Shown here piece by piece: positions 55,214-64,000 of a stretch of 64,000 nucleotides of DNA. The position numbers and the translations under genes are program-made. Numbering within the stretch: position 1 is the first letter of the stretch; each line of letters starts with the position of its first letter. The notes beneath the pieces were generated by a model, which ran no database searches, was not told the origin of the DNA, and was given only the letters and a program-made list of their open reading frames with translations. Origin of the DNA: an uncultured Sphingorhabdus sp. (GTDB taxonomy: Bacteria; Pseudomonadota; Alphaproteobacteria; Sphingomonadales; Sphingomonadaceae); the NCBI GenBank assembly GCA_947492905.1, contig CANLOL010000001.1, forward strand, positions 1,900,578 to 1,964,577, read 5' to 3'.

Positions 55214-57582
55214 CAGCGGGGTAACTTAATAGTGATTTTAGTACCTTGCCCCTTTTCAGACAATAATTCCATAGTCCCGCCATGGGCCTCTATTAATTCG
55301 CGCGCAAGCGGAAGGCCAAGACCTTTTTGTTTATCATCAGAATAAGCTTCATTCTCTTTGGGCGGTAATTTATCAAACACCATATTCTTGGTACGATAAT
55401 CCATGCCCGGCCCATTATCTGCAATGATGATAGAGGCGCTGCTCTTTGTTCCATGCGCATTCACAAATATGCTAGAGGCTTCCCCGCTGTAGGTGATAGC
55501 ATTATCAATCAGATGGTTGATAACTTGCTCTAATCTTCCGAAATCTCCCAATATCTCTCCAACATCCTTATCTATATCGGTTGAAATATTGATTTGATTT
55601 TTGCGAATTTTATCTTCGGCTTTTGCAAGGCATCCATGGATTAATTCAGCAATATTTACCGGCTTTTGTGACACGGGAAGCACTCCTGCCTCGCTTTGGC
55701 TAAAGTCTAATATATTGTTGATTTGACCTGTTAATCTGGTGGTCGATTCAATGATAGCATTGATATATTCTGTTGCTTGTTCATTCATCGGACCGGCTAT
55801 TCCGCTGCCCAATAATTCAGCGAAACCACTGATAGATGTCAATGGCGTGCGCAGCTCATAACTCATATTAGAGAGGAATTTATCTTTAATATTATCAGCA
55901 TCAATTAGCGCCTCATTCCTCTCACGCAATGCATTTTCGATCTGCATACTATCGGATATATCAAGCATAGTGAAAAGCGCATTGCCATCAGGCAGCGGTA
56001 TCGTGGCTATTTGATATATGCTGCCATCGACAAATTCGATGCGTGTGCGTCTTTGCTCTCTTTGAGAGGTTGAAACGCGTATTAATTCGCGCACAATTGA
56101 TATTTGCGATGGTTTTTTAAGCTTCTCGCCTAATAGCTTCATCAGCTCATCAATTCTAGGATGCTGCGCAATAACCTCTTCATCTAACGCCCATAAATCG
56201 ATGAATTGCTTATTCCAGAGATTTAATCGGCCATCAGCAGCAAATACAGCGACGCTTTCAAATAGATTATCAAATGTTGCTGTACGCGCCCGCAGCAGAC
56301 TATCGTGCGCACTCGATAATTTGGCCTGTTCTGTGCTGTCTTCGAAAATGATTAATAGCCCGCCATCGGGGATAGGTTGGGCCAAAACCCGCAAATGCGT
56401 GCCATCATTGAGCAACCAATTTTCCTCTACAGGATCGCTTGCTCTAAACCAACCTTCTCTCTCGCTGCGCCATTCTTGATAATCACTAACCTCTGGGATG
56501 CGGCCAGCCTCTCTCATTTTATCAAATACGCGGCTAAATTCTTGTTTTTCATCGACCCAATTTTCCTGAAAAGAAAAAATTCTTTGGAAAGGAAGGTTAA
56601 GAAATATCAGTCGCCCTTCGGCGTTAAATTGGGCAACGGCTGCTGACATATTGTCTAATAAATTGCGCTGCGCCTCGACATAGCGTAGATATTCTTGGCG
56701 TGTATCGGCCAAATCCTGAACATCAATGGCAAGTCCTGCTATTCCCGTTTGGCCAAGCGGTATATCAAAGACGCGAACCTGCTTGCGCACTCCGCCAATA
56801 GTAGCCGACACCAGACGTTCAATCGTATTTTGCTCTGTTAATGCTTGCTGAGCGACAGCTAATGATGATTGGCCATTGCTCGATTCAATAAGCTCAACAC
56901 CTTCTTGAATAATATATTCAGCGCTCTCGCTATCCACCGCTTCGACATAGGCCTGATTCACAAATGTCAGCCTTAGGTCTGGACTGCGGTGCCACATTGG
57001 AAAAGGAGAAGCTTCGATTAAGCCTACCAAAGCCGCAAAAGCACTATGCGCTTCATCAGCATCTTTTTGTAATTTCTCTAACTGGCTGACGCTTTCCGTT
57101 GCATCAAAGACCCACAATAATGCAGCGCCATTGGGATATATGAGCGCATCAGCGATACTGCCCTTTACTAGAAATTTTTTATTAGACCCTACTAAAGTAA
57201 GGGCTTGGCTAAATGATTTCCCAGTTTTTTGCGTTGATCTGATATTTTCAGTAAAGCGCGCTAAATCTTTCTCGCTAAGACCGCCTTCTTCCTCATACAT
57301 CTCTGTATCTGCTGCAAGATCAGAAATATATTCAATTTTGCGATTGAGGCCAATCCATCGCGCGAACCTATCTGTGGCTTCGAACCTTCCATCGCCTTTT
57401 ACAATGATGGGTATAGCAGGTGCTGTCTCTAATAATCTGCCAAAACGAGAGGTTTGCTGCAGAGTGCGCACTGCTTTACGGCGCATAGTGATACCAGCCC
57501 ATATCGCATATGCGGCAACCACAGTCCAAATTGCGCAGATAATACCGACTAGTCCAATTATGATATCATTATCAAAATTCAC
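55213..57582 (-). CDS. divL: DivL orthologue: PAS-domain histidine-kinase-like protein with Tyr at the phosphorylation site
   Basis: 789 residues, GTG start. One N-terminal transmembrane helix (about 5-30), several PAS domains (70-500), then a HisKA domain in which the H-box reads SNMSYELRTPLTS: Y575 (codon at 55858-55860) replaces the phospho-accepting His. The ATPase domain retains N (LIDNAITYSG) and G boxes (DNGPGMD, GLGLPLA). This is the defining feature of Caulobacter DivL (Y550), which binds DivK-P and controls CckA and so CtrA. Gene order ahcY-divL-tsaE supports orthology. Confidence 0.92.
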   Translation of the reverse strand: MNFDNDIIIGLVGIICAIWTVVAAYAIWAGITMRRKAVRTLQQTSRFGRLLETAPAIPIIVKGDGRFEATDRFARWIGLNRKIEYISDLAADTEMYEEEGGLSEKDLARFTENIRSTQKTGKSFSQALTLVGSNKKFLVKGSIADALIYPNGAALLWVFDATESVSQLEKLQKDADEAHSAFAALVGLIEASPFPMWHRSPDLRLTFVNQAYVEAVDSESAEYIIQEGVELIESSNGQSSLAVAQQALTEQNTIERLVSATIGGVRKQVRVFDIPLGQTGIAGLAIDVQDLADTRQEYLRYVEAQRNLLDNMSAAVAQFNAEGRLIFLNLPFQRIFSFQENWVDEKQEFSRVFDKMREAGRIPEVSDYQEWRSEREGWFRASDPVEENWLLNDGTHLRVLAQPIPDGGLLIIFEDSTEQAKLSSAHDSLLRARTATFDNLFESVAVFAADGRLNLWNKQFIDLWALDEEVIAQHPRIDELMKLLGEKLKKPSQISIVRELIRVSTSQREQRRTRIEFVDGSIYQIATIPLPDGNALFTMLDISDSMQIENALRERNEALIDADNIKDKFLSNMSYELRTPLTSISGFAELLGSGIAGPMNEQATEYINAIIESTTRLTGQINNILDFSQSEAGVLPVSQKPVNIAELIHGCLAKAEDKIRKNQINISTDIDKDVGEILGDFGRLEQVINHLIDNAITYSGEASSIFVNAHGTKSSASIIIADNGPGMDYRTKNMVFDKLPPKENEAYSDDKQKGLGLPLARELIEAHGGTMELLSEKGQGTKITIKLPR

Positions 57583-57681
57583 TATCAGTAGCTTTCCTAT
57601 TTTTCATTTAGCGCCCAAGCCTACACATGTTTGAGAGCAATATATATAAAATTCATCACATTGAAATAAGTTTTATATATA

Positions 57682-57711
57682 AAAAAGCCTACCCCAATAG
57701 TGGGATAGGCT
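57682..57711 (-). terminator. Rho-independent terminator of ahcY
   Basis: On the minus strand the stem AGCCTA(T)CCCA/TGGGG(T)AGGCT (57686-57711, one C-A mismatch, 4-base loop) is followed by a run of six T (57681-57686 read in reverse). Confidence 0.8.
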
Positions 57712-57773
57712 CTTTCAAATATATCAGATATTTATGGCTATTCTTGTAGAATAAACAACCATAGATATTTTAA

Positions 57774-59183
57774 TTAATAGCGATAGTGATCTGGTTTGTG
57801 TGGGCCATTTGTACCAACACCGATATAACCAGCTTGCTTTTCGCTTAATGTTGTTAAGTTCACGCCCAATTTACCAAGATGCAAAGCTGCAACTTTTTCA
57901 TCAAGATGTTTCGGCAATACATAAACATCATTGCCATATTTGCCATCTTCATTGTTTTTGAACAATTCAATTTGCGCCAACACTTGGTTGGTGAAACTTG
58001 CTGACATAACAAAGCTTGGGTGACCCGTTGCACAACCAAGATTTACGAGGCGGCCTTTTGCAAGCATGATAATTTTCTTACCATCTGGAAATTCTACTTC
58101 GTCAACCTGTGGTTTAATTTCAGACCATTTCATATTGCTTAGTGCATCGATTTGGATCTCGCTGTCAAAGTGACCAATGTTAGAAACAATAGCGCGATCT
58201 TTCATGGCGCGCATATGATCAACAGTGATAACATCAACATTACCAGTGGCCGTTACGAAAATATCAGCACGCGGAGCAGCTTGTTCCATCGTTACAACTT
58301 CATAGCCTTCCATAGCAGCTTGAAGAGCGCAGATTGGATCAGATTCTGTTACCAATACGCGCGCACCGCCTTGACGTAATGAAGCTGCGCTGCCTTTACC
58401 AACGTCACCGAAACCAGCAACACAGGCAATTTTGCCAGAGAGCATAACATCGGTTGCACGGCGGATGGCATCCACCAAGCTTTCACGGCAACCATAGAGA
58501 TTATCGAATTTTGATTTTGTAACACTGTCGTTGACATTGATCGCTGGGAAAGGAAGTTTGCCAACCTTTGCAAGATCATACAGACGGTGAACGCCCGTTG
58601 TTGTTTCCTCTGAAACGCCTTTAATAGCTTCGACAGATTTGGTTAGATAACCAGGTTTTCTTGCTACAAAGTCACGCAGTTCCGCTTGGAAAGCGACTTC
58701 TTCGTCATTTTCAGGTTCCCATAAATCTTCGCCTGCTTCCAAGCGAGCGCCCCAAAGAGCAAACATTGTAGCATCGCCGCCATCATCCAAAATAATGTTG
58801 GTGGTGGTTTCATCACCCCAATCAAAAATCTTGCCGACATAACTCCAATATTCTTCTAATGTCTCGCCTTTAATAGCAAACACAGGCACACCAGCGGCGG
58901 CCATAGCTGCTGCCGCATGATCTTGTGTTGAAAAGATATTACAGCTTGCCCAGCGTACTTCCGCACCAAGAGCGGTAAGGGTCTCAATAAGAACAGCCGT
59001 TTGAATGGTCATGTGCAATGAACCGGTGATACGCGCACCTTTTAGAGGCTTGCTTTCACCAAATTCTTCGCGAAGCGCCATCAAACCAGGCATTTCTATT
59101 TCAGCTATTTCAATTTCTTTACGGCCAAAATCGGCCTCATTAATATCTTTAATAATATAATCATTTTGCGCCGCACTTGCCAC
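57774..59183 (-). CDS. ahcY: S-adenosylhomocysteine hydrolase
   Basis: 469 residues, GTG start with AAGGAG 7 bases upstream. Landmarks: [29 protein letters not shown], the NAD-binding Rossmann motif [43 protein letters not shown] and the C-terminal HKPDHYRY that contributes Lys and Tyr to the neighbouring subunit. It splits SAH to adenosine and homocysteine, clearing the product inhibitor of methyltransferases. A 20-bp palindrome 94 bp upstream is a likely SahR operator. Confidence 0.97.
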   Translation of the reverse strand: MASAAQNDYIIKDINEADFGRKEIEIAEIEMPGLMALREEFGESKPLKGARITGSLHMTIQTAVLIETLTALGAEVRWASCNIFSTQDHAAAAMAAAGVPVFAIKGETLEEYWSYVGKIFDWGDETTTNIILDDGGDATMFALWGARLEAGEDLWEPENDEEVAFQAELRDFVARKPGYLTKSVEAIKGVSEETTTGVHRLYDLAKVGKLPFPAINVNDSVTKSKFDNLYGCRESLVDAIRRATDVMLSGKIACVAGFGDVGKGSAASLRQGGARVLVTESDPICALQAAMEGYEVVTMEQAAPRADIFVTATGNVDVITVDHMRAMKDRAIVSNIGHFDSEIQIDALSNMKWSEIKPQVDEVEFPDGKKIIMLAKGRLVNLGCATGHPSFVMSASFTNQVLAQIELFKNNEDGKYGNDVYVLPKHLDEKVAALHLGKLGVNLTTLSEKQAGYIGVGTNGPHKPDHYRY

Positions 59184-59489
59184 GATAATGTCTCCTTGAT
59201 GGATTGTTTGCTATTGCTCATCAATGATTGATAAGCAACTTATGGCGTCCATAGCCAAGCATCATCGTATAAGCAAATATAAAGATATCTTTATATAATA
59301 TTTTTTATCGATTCATCGCCTATTTTTAGTAAGCATGGCTTTAATATAAGCTATTTGAGAAAGTTTTTTTGGCAATCATTGATTTACCAATATAAATCTC
59401 TATGTCGTGATTATCAAAACTTTGGCAATGATTATGCCTATCAAATGGAAATCCTTAATCCGAAACTTTAACAATAAGAGGAAACTAAT
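59184..59489. other. Divergent intergenic region ahcY / peroxiredoxin
   Basis: 306 bp without a gene. It holds the ahcY ribosome site, a TATACG -10 candidate for ahcY (minus strand, about 59265-59270), the 20-bp palindrome at 59277-59296, and on the plus side AGAGGAAA before the peroxiredoxin ATG. A GGCA-N7-TGCC inverted repeat (59427-59441) lies about 50 bp upstream of that ATG. No small ORF or RNA gene was recognised. Confidence 0.6.
59277..59296. promoter_or_regulatory. Probable SahR operator (20-bp perfect palindrome)
   Basis: ATATAAAGATATCTTTATAT is a perfect 20-bp inverted repeat. It overlaps the -35 region expected for the ahcY -10 candidate TATACG, a position suited to repression. 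As I recall, SahR (ArsR family) senses SAH and represses SAH-cycle genes by binding operators built on AAAGATATCTTT. The sahR gene itself is not in this window. Confidence 0.7.
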
Positions 59490-59969
59490 ATGAGCATCGC
59501 AATTGGAAGCAAAATACCAGAAACCAATTTGGTCAAAGCCACCGAAAATGGCCCTGAGCAAATTTCATCCAATGATTATTTTAAAGGCAAAAAAGTTGCG
59601 CTTTTCTCTGTACCCGGCGCATTTACGCCCACTTGTTCCGTAAAACATCTGCCCGGCTATGTGGAACAGGCCGACGCATTAAAAGCAAAAGGCATTGATG
59701 CCATTGCTTGCACAGCCGTAAATGATGCATTCGTACTTGGCGCATGGAATGGCGCAGCCGGTTCAGAGGCTATTGAAATGCTTGCCGATGGCAATGGTGA
59801 TTTTGCTGCTGCTGTAGGCTTAGAAATGGATGCTAGCGGATTTGGCATGGGCCAACGCGGTCAACGCTATTCAATGGTTATCAATGATGGTGTTGTTGAA
59901 CAGTTGAATGTTGAAGCGCCGGGCGATTTCAAAGTATCATCAGCTGAATATATGCTAGAGCAATTATAA
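59490..59969 (+). CDS. Peroxiredoxin, Prx5/AHP type
   Basis: 159 residues, AGAGGA before the ATG. Peroxidatic Cys49 in VPGAFTPTCS; one more Cys at 74 (AIACTAV), the position found in many bacterial Prx5 proteins; no late resolving Cys, so reduction by glutathione/glutaredoxin or via Cys74 is expected. NDGVVEQLNVEAPG is the family C-terminal segment. It reduces hydroperoxides in the cytosol. A strong terminator follows. Confidence 0.93.
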   Translation: MSIAIGSKIPETNLVKATENGPEQISSNDYFKGKKVALFSVPGAFTPTCSVKHLPGYVEQADALKAKGIDAIACTAVNDAFVLGAWNGAAGSEAIEMLADGNGDFAAAVGLEMDASGFGMGQRGQRYSMVINDGVVEQLNVEAPGDFKVSSAEYMLEQL

Positions 59970-59995
59970 TATATTGGGCATAATAACCCTATAAA

Positions 59996-60021
59996 AAAAG
60001 GCGGCTCAAGGGCCGCCTTTT
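59996..60021. terminator. Bidirectional terminator
   Basis: AAAAGGCGGC (59996-60005) pairs with GCCGCCTTTT (60012-60021) across a 6-base loop: a 10-bp stem with A-run on one side and T-run on the other, serving both convergent genes (peroxiredoxin and M2 peptidase). Confidence 0.88.
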
Positions 60022-60038
60022 CTTTGTGAAATGATGGT

Positions 60039-61892
60039 TTACCAACCCTTTGTCTTGCCTTTATTTTGCTCTTTGAGCCAGTCTTGCAAGGGTTTGAAAT
60101 ATTCCAACATAGCTTTGCCAGACATTTCGCGCGTCCCCGTAAATTCTTCAAGCGCATCAGGCCAAGGTTTAGAAGCGCCAAGCTCTAGCATTGCATTAAG
60201 CTTAGTGCCGACTTCTTTATTGCCATAGAAAGAACAGCGATGCAGCGGCCCTTCCCAACCAGCGGCATCGCATGCTGCTTTATAGAATTGGAATTGCAAA
60301 ATACGGGCCAGAAAATAACGCGCATAAGGAGTATTGCCTGGAATATGATATTTCGCACCAGCATCAAAAGCATCCGCAGGACGTTCAACAGGAGGCATAA
60401 CCCCCTGATACTCACGCTTTAGATCATGCCATGCATTGTTATAATCTGCGGGTTTAATCTCACCTGAGAATACACCCCAACGCCATTTATCGACCAGCAA
60501 ACCAAAGGGTAAAAATGCAACTTTATCCATGGCTTGGCGCAATAAAAGCCCAGTATCTTTATCCGCGCCTGGCACTTGGCTCTCATCCAGCAAATCTATC
60601 TTCACAAGATAATCAGGTGTTATAGAAAGCGCCAGCATATCACCAATAGCTTCATGAAAACCATCATTGGCACCATTTAGATGCAAATAGCTTTGATCTT
60701 TATAAGCCCGTTGGTAATAATTATGGCCCAATTCATGATGCACAGTGATGAAATCATCGCCATTCACTTTGATGCACATTTTGATACGAATATCGTCTTT
60801 ATTATCCAAATCCCAAGCTGATGCATGGCAAACAACTTCGCGGTCTCTTGGTTTCACAAATTGCGAGCGCTGCCAAAACGTCTCTGGTAATGGATCAAAC
60901 CCTAAGGATGAGAAGAAATCCTCGCCAACTTTGACCATTTTGATGGCATCATAATCTTTTTGCACCAATAAATCGCTAATATCATAGCCAATATCGCCTG
61001 CGCCTTCGGGTGCTACGATATCATAGATATTACCCCATTCTTGCGCCCACATATTACCGAGCAAATCAGCACGAATAGGGCCTGTCTCTGCTTGGACTGC
61101 ATCGCCATATTTTTCGTTCAATTTACCGCGCACATAAGTATGTAATTCATCATAGAGCGGTTTTACATCCAGCCATAATTTGTCCATTGTTTCGGCAAAT
61201 TCCTCAGCAGGCATATCATAGTTAGAACGCCACATAGCGCCTGTATCGGCAAAACCAAGCTCTGCTGAACCTTCATTGGCTATTTCAACCATACGTTTAT
61301 AATCATCGCGCATCGGCCCGCCAACATTCGTATGCCAGCTTGTCCACATTTCTTTTAATTCCGCAGGATTTCGGTTTGTTCCCATAGCGGCTTCAATGTC
61401 ACTGCCATTAATTTCTTCGCCTTTGAGAAGGCCTTTTCCTTTACCATATTGAGACTGAAGATCAGTGGCAATCGCGCTCAATTCATCCGCTGCACCTGCT
61501 GTGGTGGGTGCAGGCATTACAATACCGCCGCGCAATATGTCCAATTTGCGCTTTACGATCGGATCCAAACCTTCTTGTTTGGCAAATTCAGCCGCCTGCA
61601 AAGCAAAGTCCACAGACATTTTTGTTCCTTCTGCACCAGCAATAGCCGCCAATGCATCTGTATCTTCGGTCAAATATGTAGAATTAACCCATTGCACTTT
61701 TGCGGAATAAGTAGAAAAATCGAACAATCTTTTCTCAGCTTTTTCAACAAATTCTTCTGCTGTAGCCGCTTCGATTTTTGTGCTAGCTCCAGAGCTATAG
61801 CTGCTCGTTGCACTATCATTTTCAATTTTCTTGCAACCGCTAATGGTTAAACTCGCGATTGCCAATGCACTCAACGAAATCCAATTTTTCAT
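60039..61892 (-). CDS. M2 family (ACE-like) metallopeptidase, lipoprotein
   Basis: 617 residues from the ATG at 61890-61892, chosen because GGAG lies 7-8 bases upstream (the ATG two codons earlier is too close to it). Residues 1-20 are a lipoprotein signal with lipobox LTISGC. The zinc motif HELGH (H386-H390, in VHHELGHNYYQ) with downstream EAIGDML giving the third ligand is that of angiotensin-converting-enzyme-like peptidyl dipeptidases. GMPADE-type and LPFGLLVDKWRWGVFSG segments fit. It would cleave dipeptides from peptides at the periplasmic or outer face. Confidence 0.93.
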   Translation of the reverse strand: MKNWISLSALAIASLTISGCKKIENDSATSSYSSGASTKIEAATAEEFVEKAEKRLFDFSTYSAKVQWVNSTYLTEDTDALAAIAGAEGTKMSVDFALQAAEFAKQEGLDPIVKRKLDILRGGIVMPAPTTAGAADELSAIATDLQSQYGKGKGLLKGEEINGSDIEAAMGTNRNPAELKEMWTSWHTNVGGPMRDDYKRMVEIANEGSAELGFADTGAMWRSNYDMPAEEFAETMDKLWLDVKPLYDELHTYVRGKLNEKYGDAVQAETGPIRADLLGNMWAQEWGNIYDIVAPEGAGDIGYDISDLLVQKDYDAIKMVKVGEDFFSSLGFDPLPETFWQRSQFVKPRDREVVCHASAWDLDNKDDIRIKMCIKVNGDDFITVHHELGHNYYQRAYKDQSYLHLNGANDGFHEAIGDMLALSITPDYLVKIDLLDESQVPGADKDTGLLLRQAMDKVAFLPFGLLVDKWRWGVFSGEIKPADYNNAWHDLKREYQGVMPPVERPADAFDAGAKYHIPGNTPYARYFLARILQFQFYKAACDAAGWEGPLHRCSFYGNKEVGTKLNAMLELGASKPWPDALEEFTGTREMSGKAMLEYFKPLQDWLKEQNKGKTKGW

Positions 61893-61996
61893 GCTCATTC
61901 TCCGCTTAAATGGTTTTGGACATATTTGGTATGAAATGTAACTTATTTTCTACATGGTCAAGGATTAAGACTATAATCGCGCATCAAATGATATAA

Positions 61997-62521
61997 TCAT
62001 GCTTTCTTTTTAAACTTATCCCATGAAATAATTCCCAATAATCCAAATATAGTGGTCAAAAATGCGATGCTCTTGGCCGGCCCTACTTGCGCCGCTATCG
62101 CCGCCAACTTATCTGAGCCTCGCATAGAAAATAGCTGAATGACCTGCGCAATGGTCTCAATATAATCTGTGACACAGAAAATCACAGCCGCTGCTATGAC
62201 CAATGCTCCAATGCGTCGGACAAATAATCGTTCATCATAACGCAGCAATATTCCCCCGCAAACTGCGCCCAAAGAATATATGCCAATGAAAAACAAGTCT
62301 ATAATCATGCTGGTTTTTGCATAAAATAATACATCAGCCGCAGCCCATGCGAATTGTATCTCATCTATCCTATTGGCAGACCCTGCACTTTGATGATCGC
62401 TAATGGCCAGCGGGGATGCATCGGTAATCAACAGTAAATTACCGAAAATCATGATTATCAATAATATTAATCCAGCGATCCAAAATCGCATGAAATTATT
62501 AAGTGCAAAATTTTTCATCAT
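61997..62521 (-). CDS. Four-helix membrane protein of unknown function
   Basis: 174 residues with four hydrophobic segments (about 10-32, 70-92, 104-122, 148-166). A soluble loop of about 35 residues after the first helix contains SDHQSAGSANRIDEIQFAW. I recognise no family. The start overlaps the hydrolase stop (ATGA), so it is coupled to the upstream alpha/beta hydrolase. Confidence 0.7.
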   Translation of the reverse strand: MMKNFALNNFMRFWIAGLILLIIMIFGNLLLITDASPLAISDHQSAGSANRIDEIQFAWAAADVLFYAKTSMIIDLFFIGIYSLGAVCGGILLRYDERLFVRRIGALVIAAAVIFCVTDYIETIAQVIQLFSMRGSDKLAAIAAQVGPAKSIAFLTTIFGLLGIISWDKFKKKA

Positions 62522-63276
62522 ATATTCTCGTTAAAAAATTGCGCCATTTTTTCGCCCAATGATTTTTGCACAACCGATGACATATGATTGCCCGTTATTT
62601 CTTCAAATCGTCCATTTAAAAGGTTATTGGCCAATGTTTGACCATTCCCATTATCTTGGTCTTTATCACCGCAAATCACTATTGTTGGTATATCTATATC
62701 TTTTAATATATCGACATCCAATGAACCAAAACTGCGCAGCAAATGCCTTGCGGCAATAGGATCTATCCCGGTTGTTTTCATGAATTGAACAGGCATATAA
62801 TATGGATCGCCGCGCTTTGTGCTGTGATAATGTTCTACAACGTCTAAGAAAAATTGCTGGCGCTTTCCCCAACCATTCAAACCTTCCCAGCCCATTCCGC
62901 TTAAGCCAAGGCGTTTAGGACGCGCTCCATTAATTACCAATTTTGCGCAACTGCGCGCGCCCAGCGAAAAACCCGCTAAATGATAATCCTGTAAATTCAG
63001 ATGCTCTATTAGAGCTTCTATATCTTTTATGATGACATTTTCGGGGTAACATTCTGCTGCATGCGGTGCGCCGCTATCACCATGCGCCCTAAAATCGGGC
63101 ATAATCAGGCGAAAACCAGCATTCACCAATGTTTCAGCATGACCATATTTGATCCAATTGACATGAGCATTGGAAAATAAGCCATGCAGCAACAGCAGAG
63201 GTTTCCCTTCGCCCATTTCATGCACTTTCAGCGTAACACCATCAAAGGATGTGAAATCAAAAGATGTTAAATTCAA
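62518..63276 (-). CDS. Alpha/beta hydrolase
   Basis: 252 residues, TTG start one base after the preceding stop with AAGGGA upstream. Oxyanion motif LLLHGLFSN (HG), nucleophile elbow AGFSLGARS with S104, acid in VICGDKDQD and His in TGNHMSSV. No signal peptide: a cytoplasmic esterase or lipase-like enzyme of unknown substrate. Middle gene of a tight three-gene set. Confidence 0.88.
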   Translation of the reverse strand: MNLTSFDFTSFDGVTLKVHEMGEGKPLLLLHGLFSNAHVNWIKYGHAETLVNAGFRLIMPDFRAHGDSGAPHAAECYPENVIIKDIEALIEHLNLQDYHLAGFSLGARSCAKLVINGARPKRLGLSGMGWEGLNGWGKRQQFFLDVVEHYHSTKRGDPYYMPVQFMKTTGIDPIAARHLLRSFGSLDVDILKDIDIPTIVICGDKDQDNGNGQTLANNLLNGRFEEITGNHMSSVVQKSLGEKMAQFFNENI

Positions 63277-63277
63277 T

Positions 63278-63931
63278 TCAGCTTTCCCTTGGTTTTAAGC
63301 CCAATTGTTTCAATCGCCATAGCGCCATTTCGATACGGTCTTGACCAAAAAATGGTTCATTCTCAACAATAAGAGAGGGCACTCCCCAATGGCCTGCTGC
63401 TTCCAAAGCATCTTGGTTAGCAGCGATTTCTGCATCTAATTTTTCAGCATCATTTTCAACTTCGGCTTCCATAGCATCAAAATCTAACCCCGCATCAACA
63501 GCAGCATTACGAAGATGATCCCCTTTATCCCAATCTTTGGTACCGCCCCAAATTAATTTAGAAACATTGTTACAGAATTTCAGGCTTTTGCCATGGCGCG
63601 CCGCACTTTGCCCCAAACGGGTCAGCCTATATATATAAGGTTGTTCGGCTGATATCTCACGCGTAATCAAATTTTGCACGATGGGATCAGGGTTTGGAAT
63701 AGCAAATTCTATATTATGAAACTCTGCAACGCGCATCATATCGCGCATTGTATATCCAATCCAATTGGGATGATTTTTCTCAAAAAAATCAGCTTTGCGG
63801 ATTGCCAGAGGATATACGGGACGCAATTGAATATTCAGATCATATTGATCCGCCATATCTTTATAACGCTGTGTAGCCAAATAGCTGTAAGGTGATCGAA
63901 ACGACCAATATAGTTCTGCTTCTATTGTCAT
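63278..63931 (-). CDS. DsbA-like 2-hydroxychromene-2-carboxylate isomerase family protein
   Basis: 217 residues. N-terminal strand and active-site loop ELYWSFRSPYSYLATQRY (no CxxC; Ser10, Ser13 in the glutathione-contact region) and the all-helical insertion place it with HCCA isomerase/kappa-class glutathione transferases. WGVPSLIVENEPFFGQDRIEMALWRL is the conserved C-terminal thioredoxin-fold part with cis-Pro. In naphthalene degraders the relative isomerises 2-hydroxychromene-2-carboxylate; no aromatic-degradation gene is nearby, so the substrate here is open. First gene of the set that continues with the hydrolase and membrane protein. Confidence 0.88.
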   Translation of the reverse strand: MTIEAELYWSFRSPYSYLATQRYKDMADQYDLNIQLRPVYPLAIRKADFFEKNHPNWIGYTMRDMMRVAEFHNIEFAIPNPDPIVQNLITREISAEQPYIYRLTRLGQSAARHGKSLKFCNNVSKLIWGGTKDWDKGDHLRNAAVDAGLDFDAMEAEVENDAEKLDAEIAANQDALEAAGHWGVPSLIVENEPFFGQDRIEMALWRLKQLGLKPRES

Positions 63932-63972
63932 GCGGGCACTATGCCCAAATTATACTTAGCTTGCAAAACAAA

Positions 63973-63998
63973 AAGGGCCGCCAAATATGGCAGCCCTT
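63973..63998. terminator. Terminator hairpin at the window end
   Basis: AAGGGC-C-GCC / GGC-A-GCCCTT (63973-63998, one C-A mismatch, loop AAATAT) preceded by an A-run (T-run on the minus strand). It would end a minus-strand gene lying beyond the window. Confidence 0.65.
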
Positions 63999-64000
63999 AT

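Noticed and set aside
59184-59276. SAM or SAH riboswitch in the ahcY leader
   Set aside because: I could not fold the leader into a known SAM/SAH aptamer pattern; the strong DNA palindrome explains regulation better.

Overview
The window is an AT-rich, densely packed stretch of an alphaproteobacterial chromosome, most likely from the Sphingomonadales. The evidence is the gene set and gene order: pyruvate dehydrogenase E1-beta with an N-terminal lipoyl domain, ahcY-divL-tsaE-amgK-murU-addB-addA-trxA in series, carA/carB next to greA and to yqeY-dnaG-rpoD, recG divergent from sdhE-mfd, DUF4170, and a DUF1343/DOMON-like pair. The assignment rests on recognised families and synteny; no database search was possible. 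Almost all of it is core chromosome: no prophage, insertion sequence, integrase, CRISPR array or rRNA was seen.

Layout. 1-5.05 kb: 3' end of trmFO, an EF-hand membrane protein, a squalene/phytoene-synthase-like protein, and three Tad-type pseudopilin-like genes (TadG with a vWA domain, TadE, TadE-like). 5.08-9.4 kb, minus strand: eno, ftsB-like, pdhA, pdhB. 9.65-11.8 kb, plus: small stress/envelope proteins (an Ala/Lys-rich ElaB/YqjD-like protein, a YqjE-like holin-superfamily protein, two small membrane proteins, DUF4170). 11.8-19.4 kb, minus: a rhomboid-family protein lacking its catalytic His, greA, carB, an accessory patch, carA. 19.5-24 kb, plus: yqeY, dnaG, rpoD. 24-27 kb: an uncharacterised gene behind a Shine-Dalgarno-masking inverted repeat, then a MoxR ATPase/CoxE-type vWA pair. 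27-36.4 kb: NamZ-like DUF1343, DOMON-like, tyrS, PilZ, recG, sdhE, mfd. 36.4-46.2 kb: GGDEF/EAL protein, moaA-nadK, tRNA-Asn, TauE/SafE, secA, argJ, an inositol-monophosphatase-family protein. 46.2-59.2 kb, minus: trxA, addA, addB, murU, amgK, tsaE, divL, ahcY. 59.5-64 kb: peroxiredoxin, M2 peptidase lipoprotein, small membrane protein, alpha/beta hydrolase, HCCA-isomerase-like protein.

Most unusual region: carA and carB are separated by about 1.8 kb carrying three consecutive single-gene units of 500, 649 and 647 bp. Each unit boundary carries a copy of the first 21 bp of carB (44 bp in one case), so the carB start is present four times. One unit gene, a lipoprotein, has captured the carB start codon and first seven codons; another unit carries a DUF559 nuclease-like gene in antisense together with GC-rich palindromes. 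This resembles repeated cassette insertion at the carB 5' end with regeneration of the carB start, without any integrase in view.

Other points: the DivL orthologue has Tyr in place of the phospho-accepting His; a 20-bp perfect palindrome upstream of ahcY matches what I recall of the SahR operator; a CRP-type TGTGA-N6-TCACA site lies upstream of eno; argJ may be leaderless. AmgK, MurU and the NamZ-like protein together suggest a MurNAc salvage route, with NamZ lacking a visible signal peptide.
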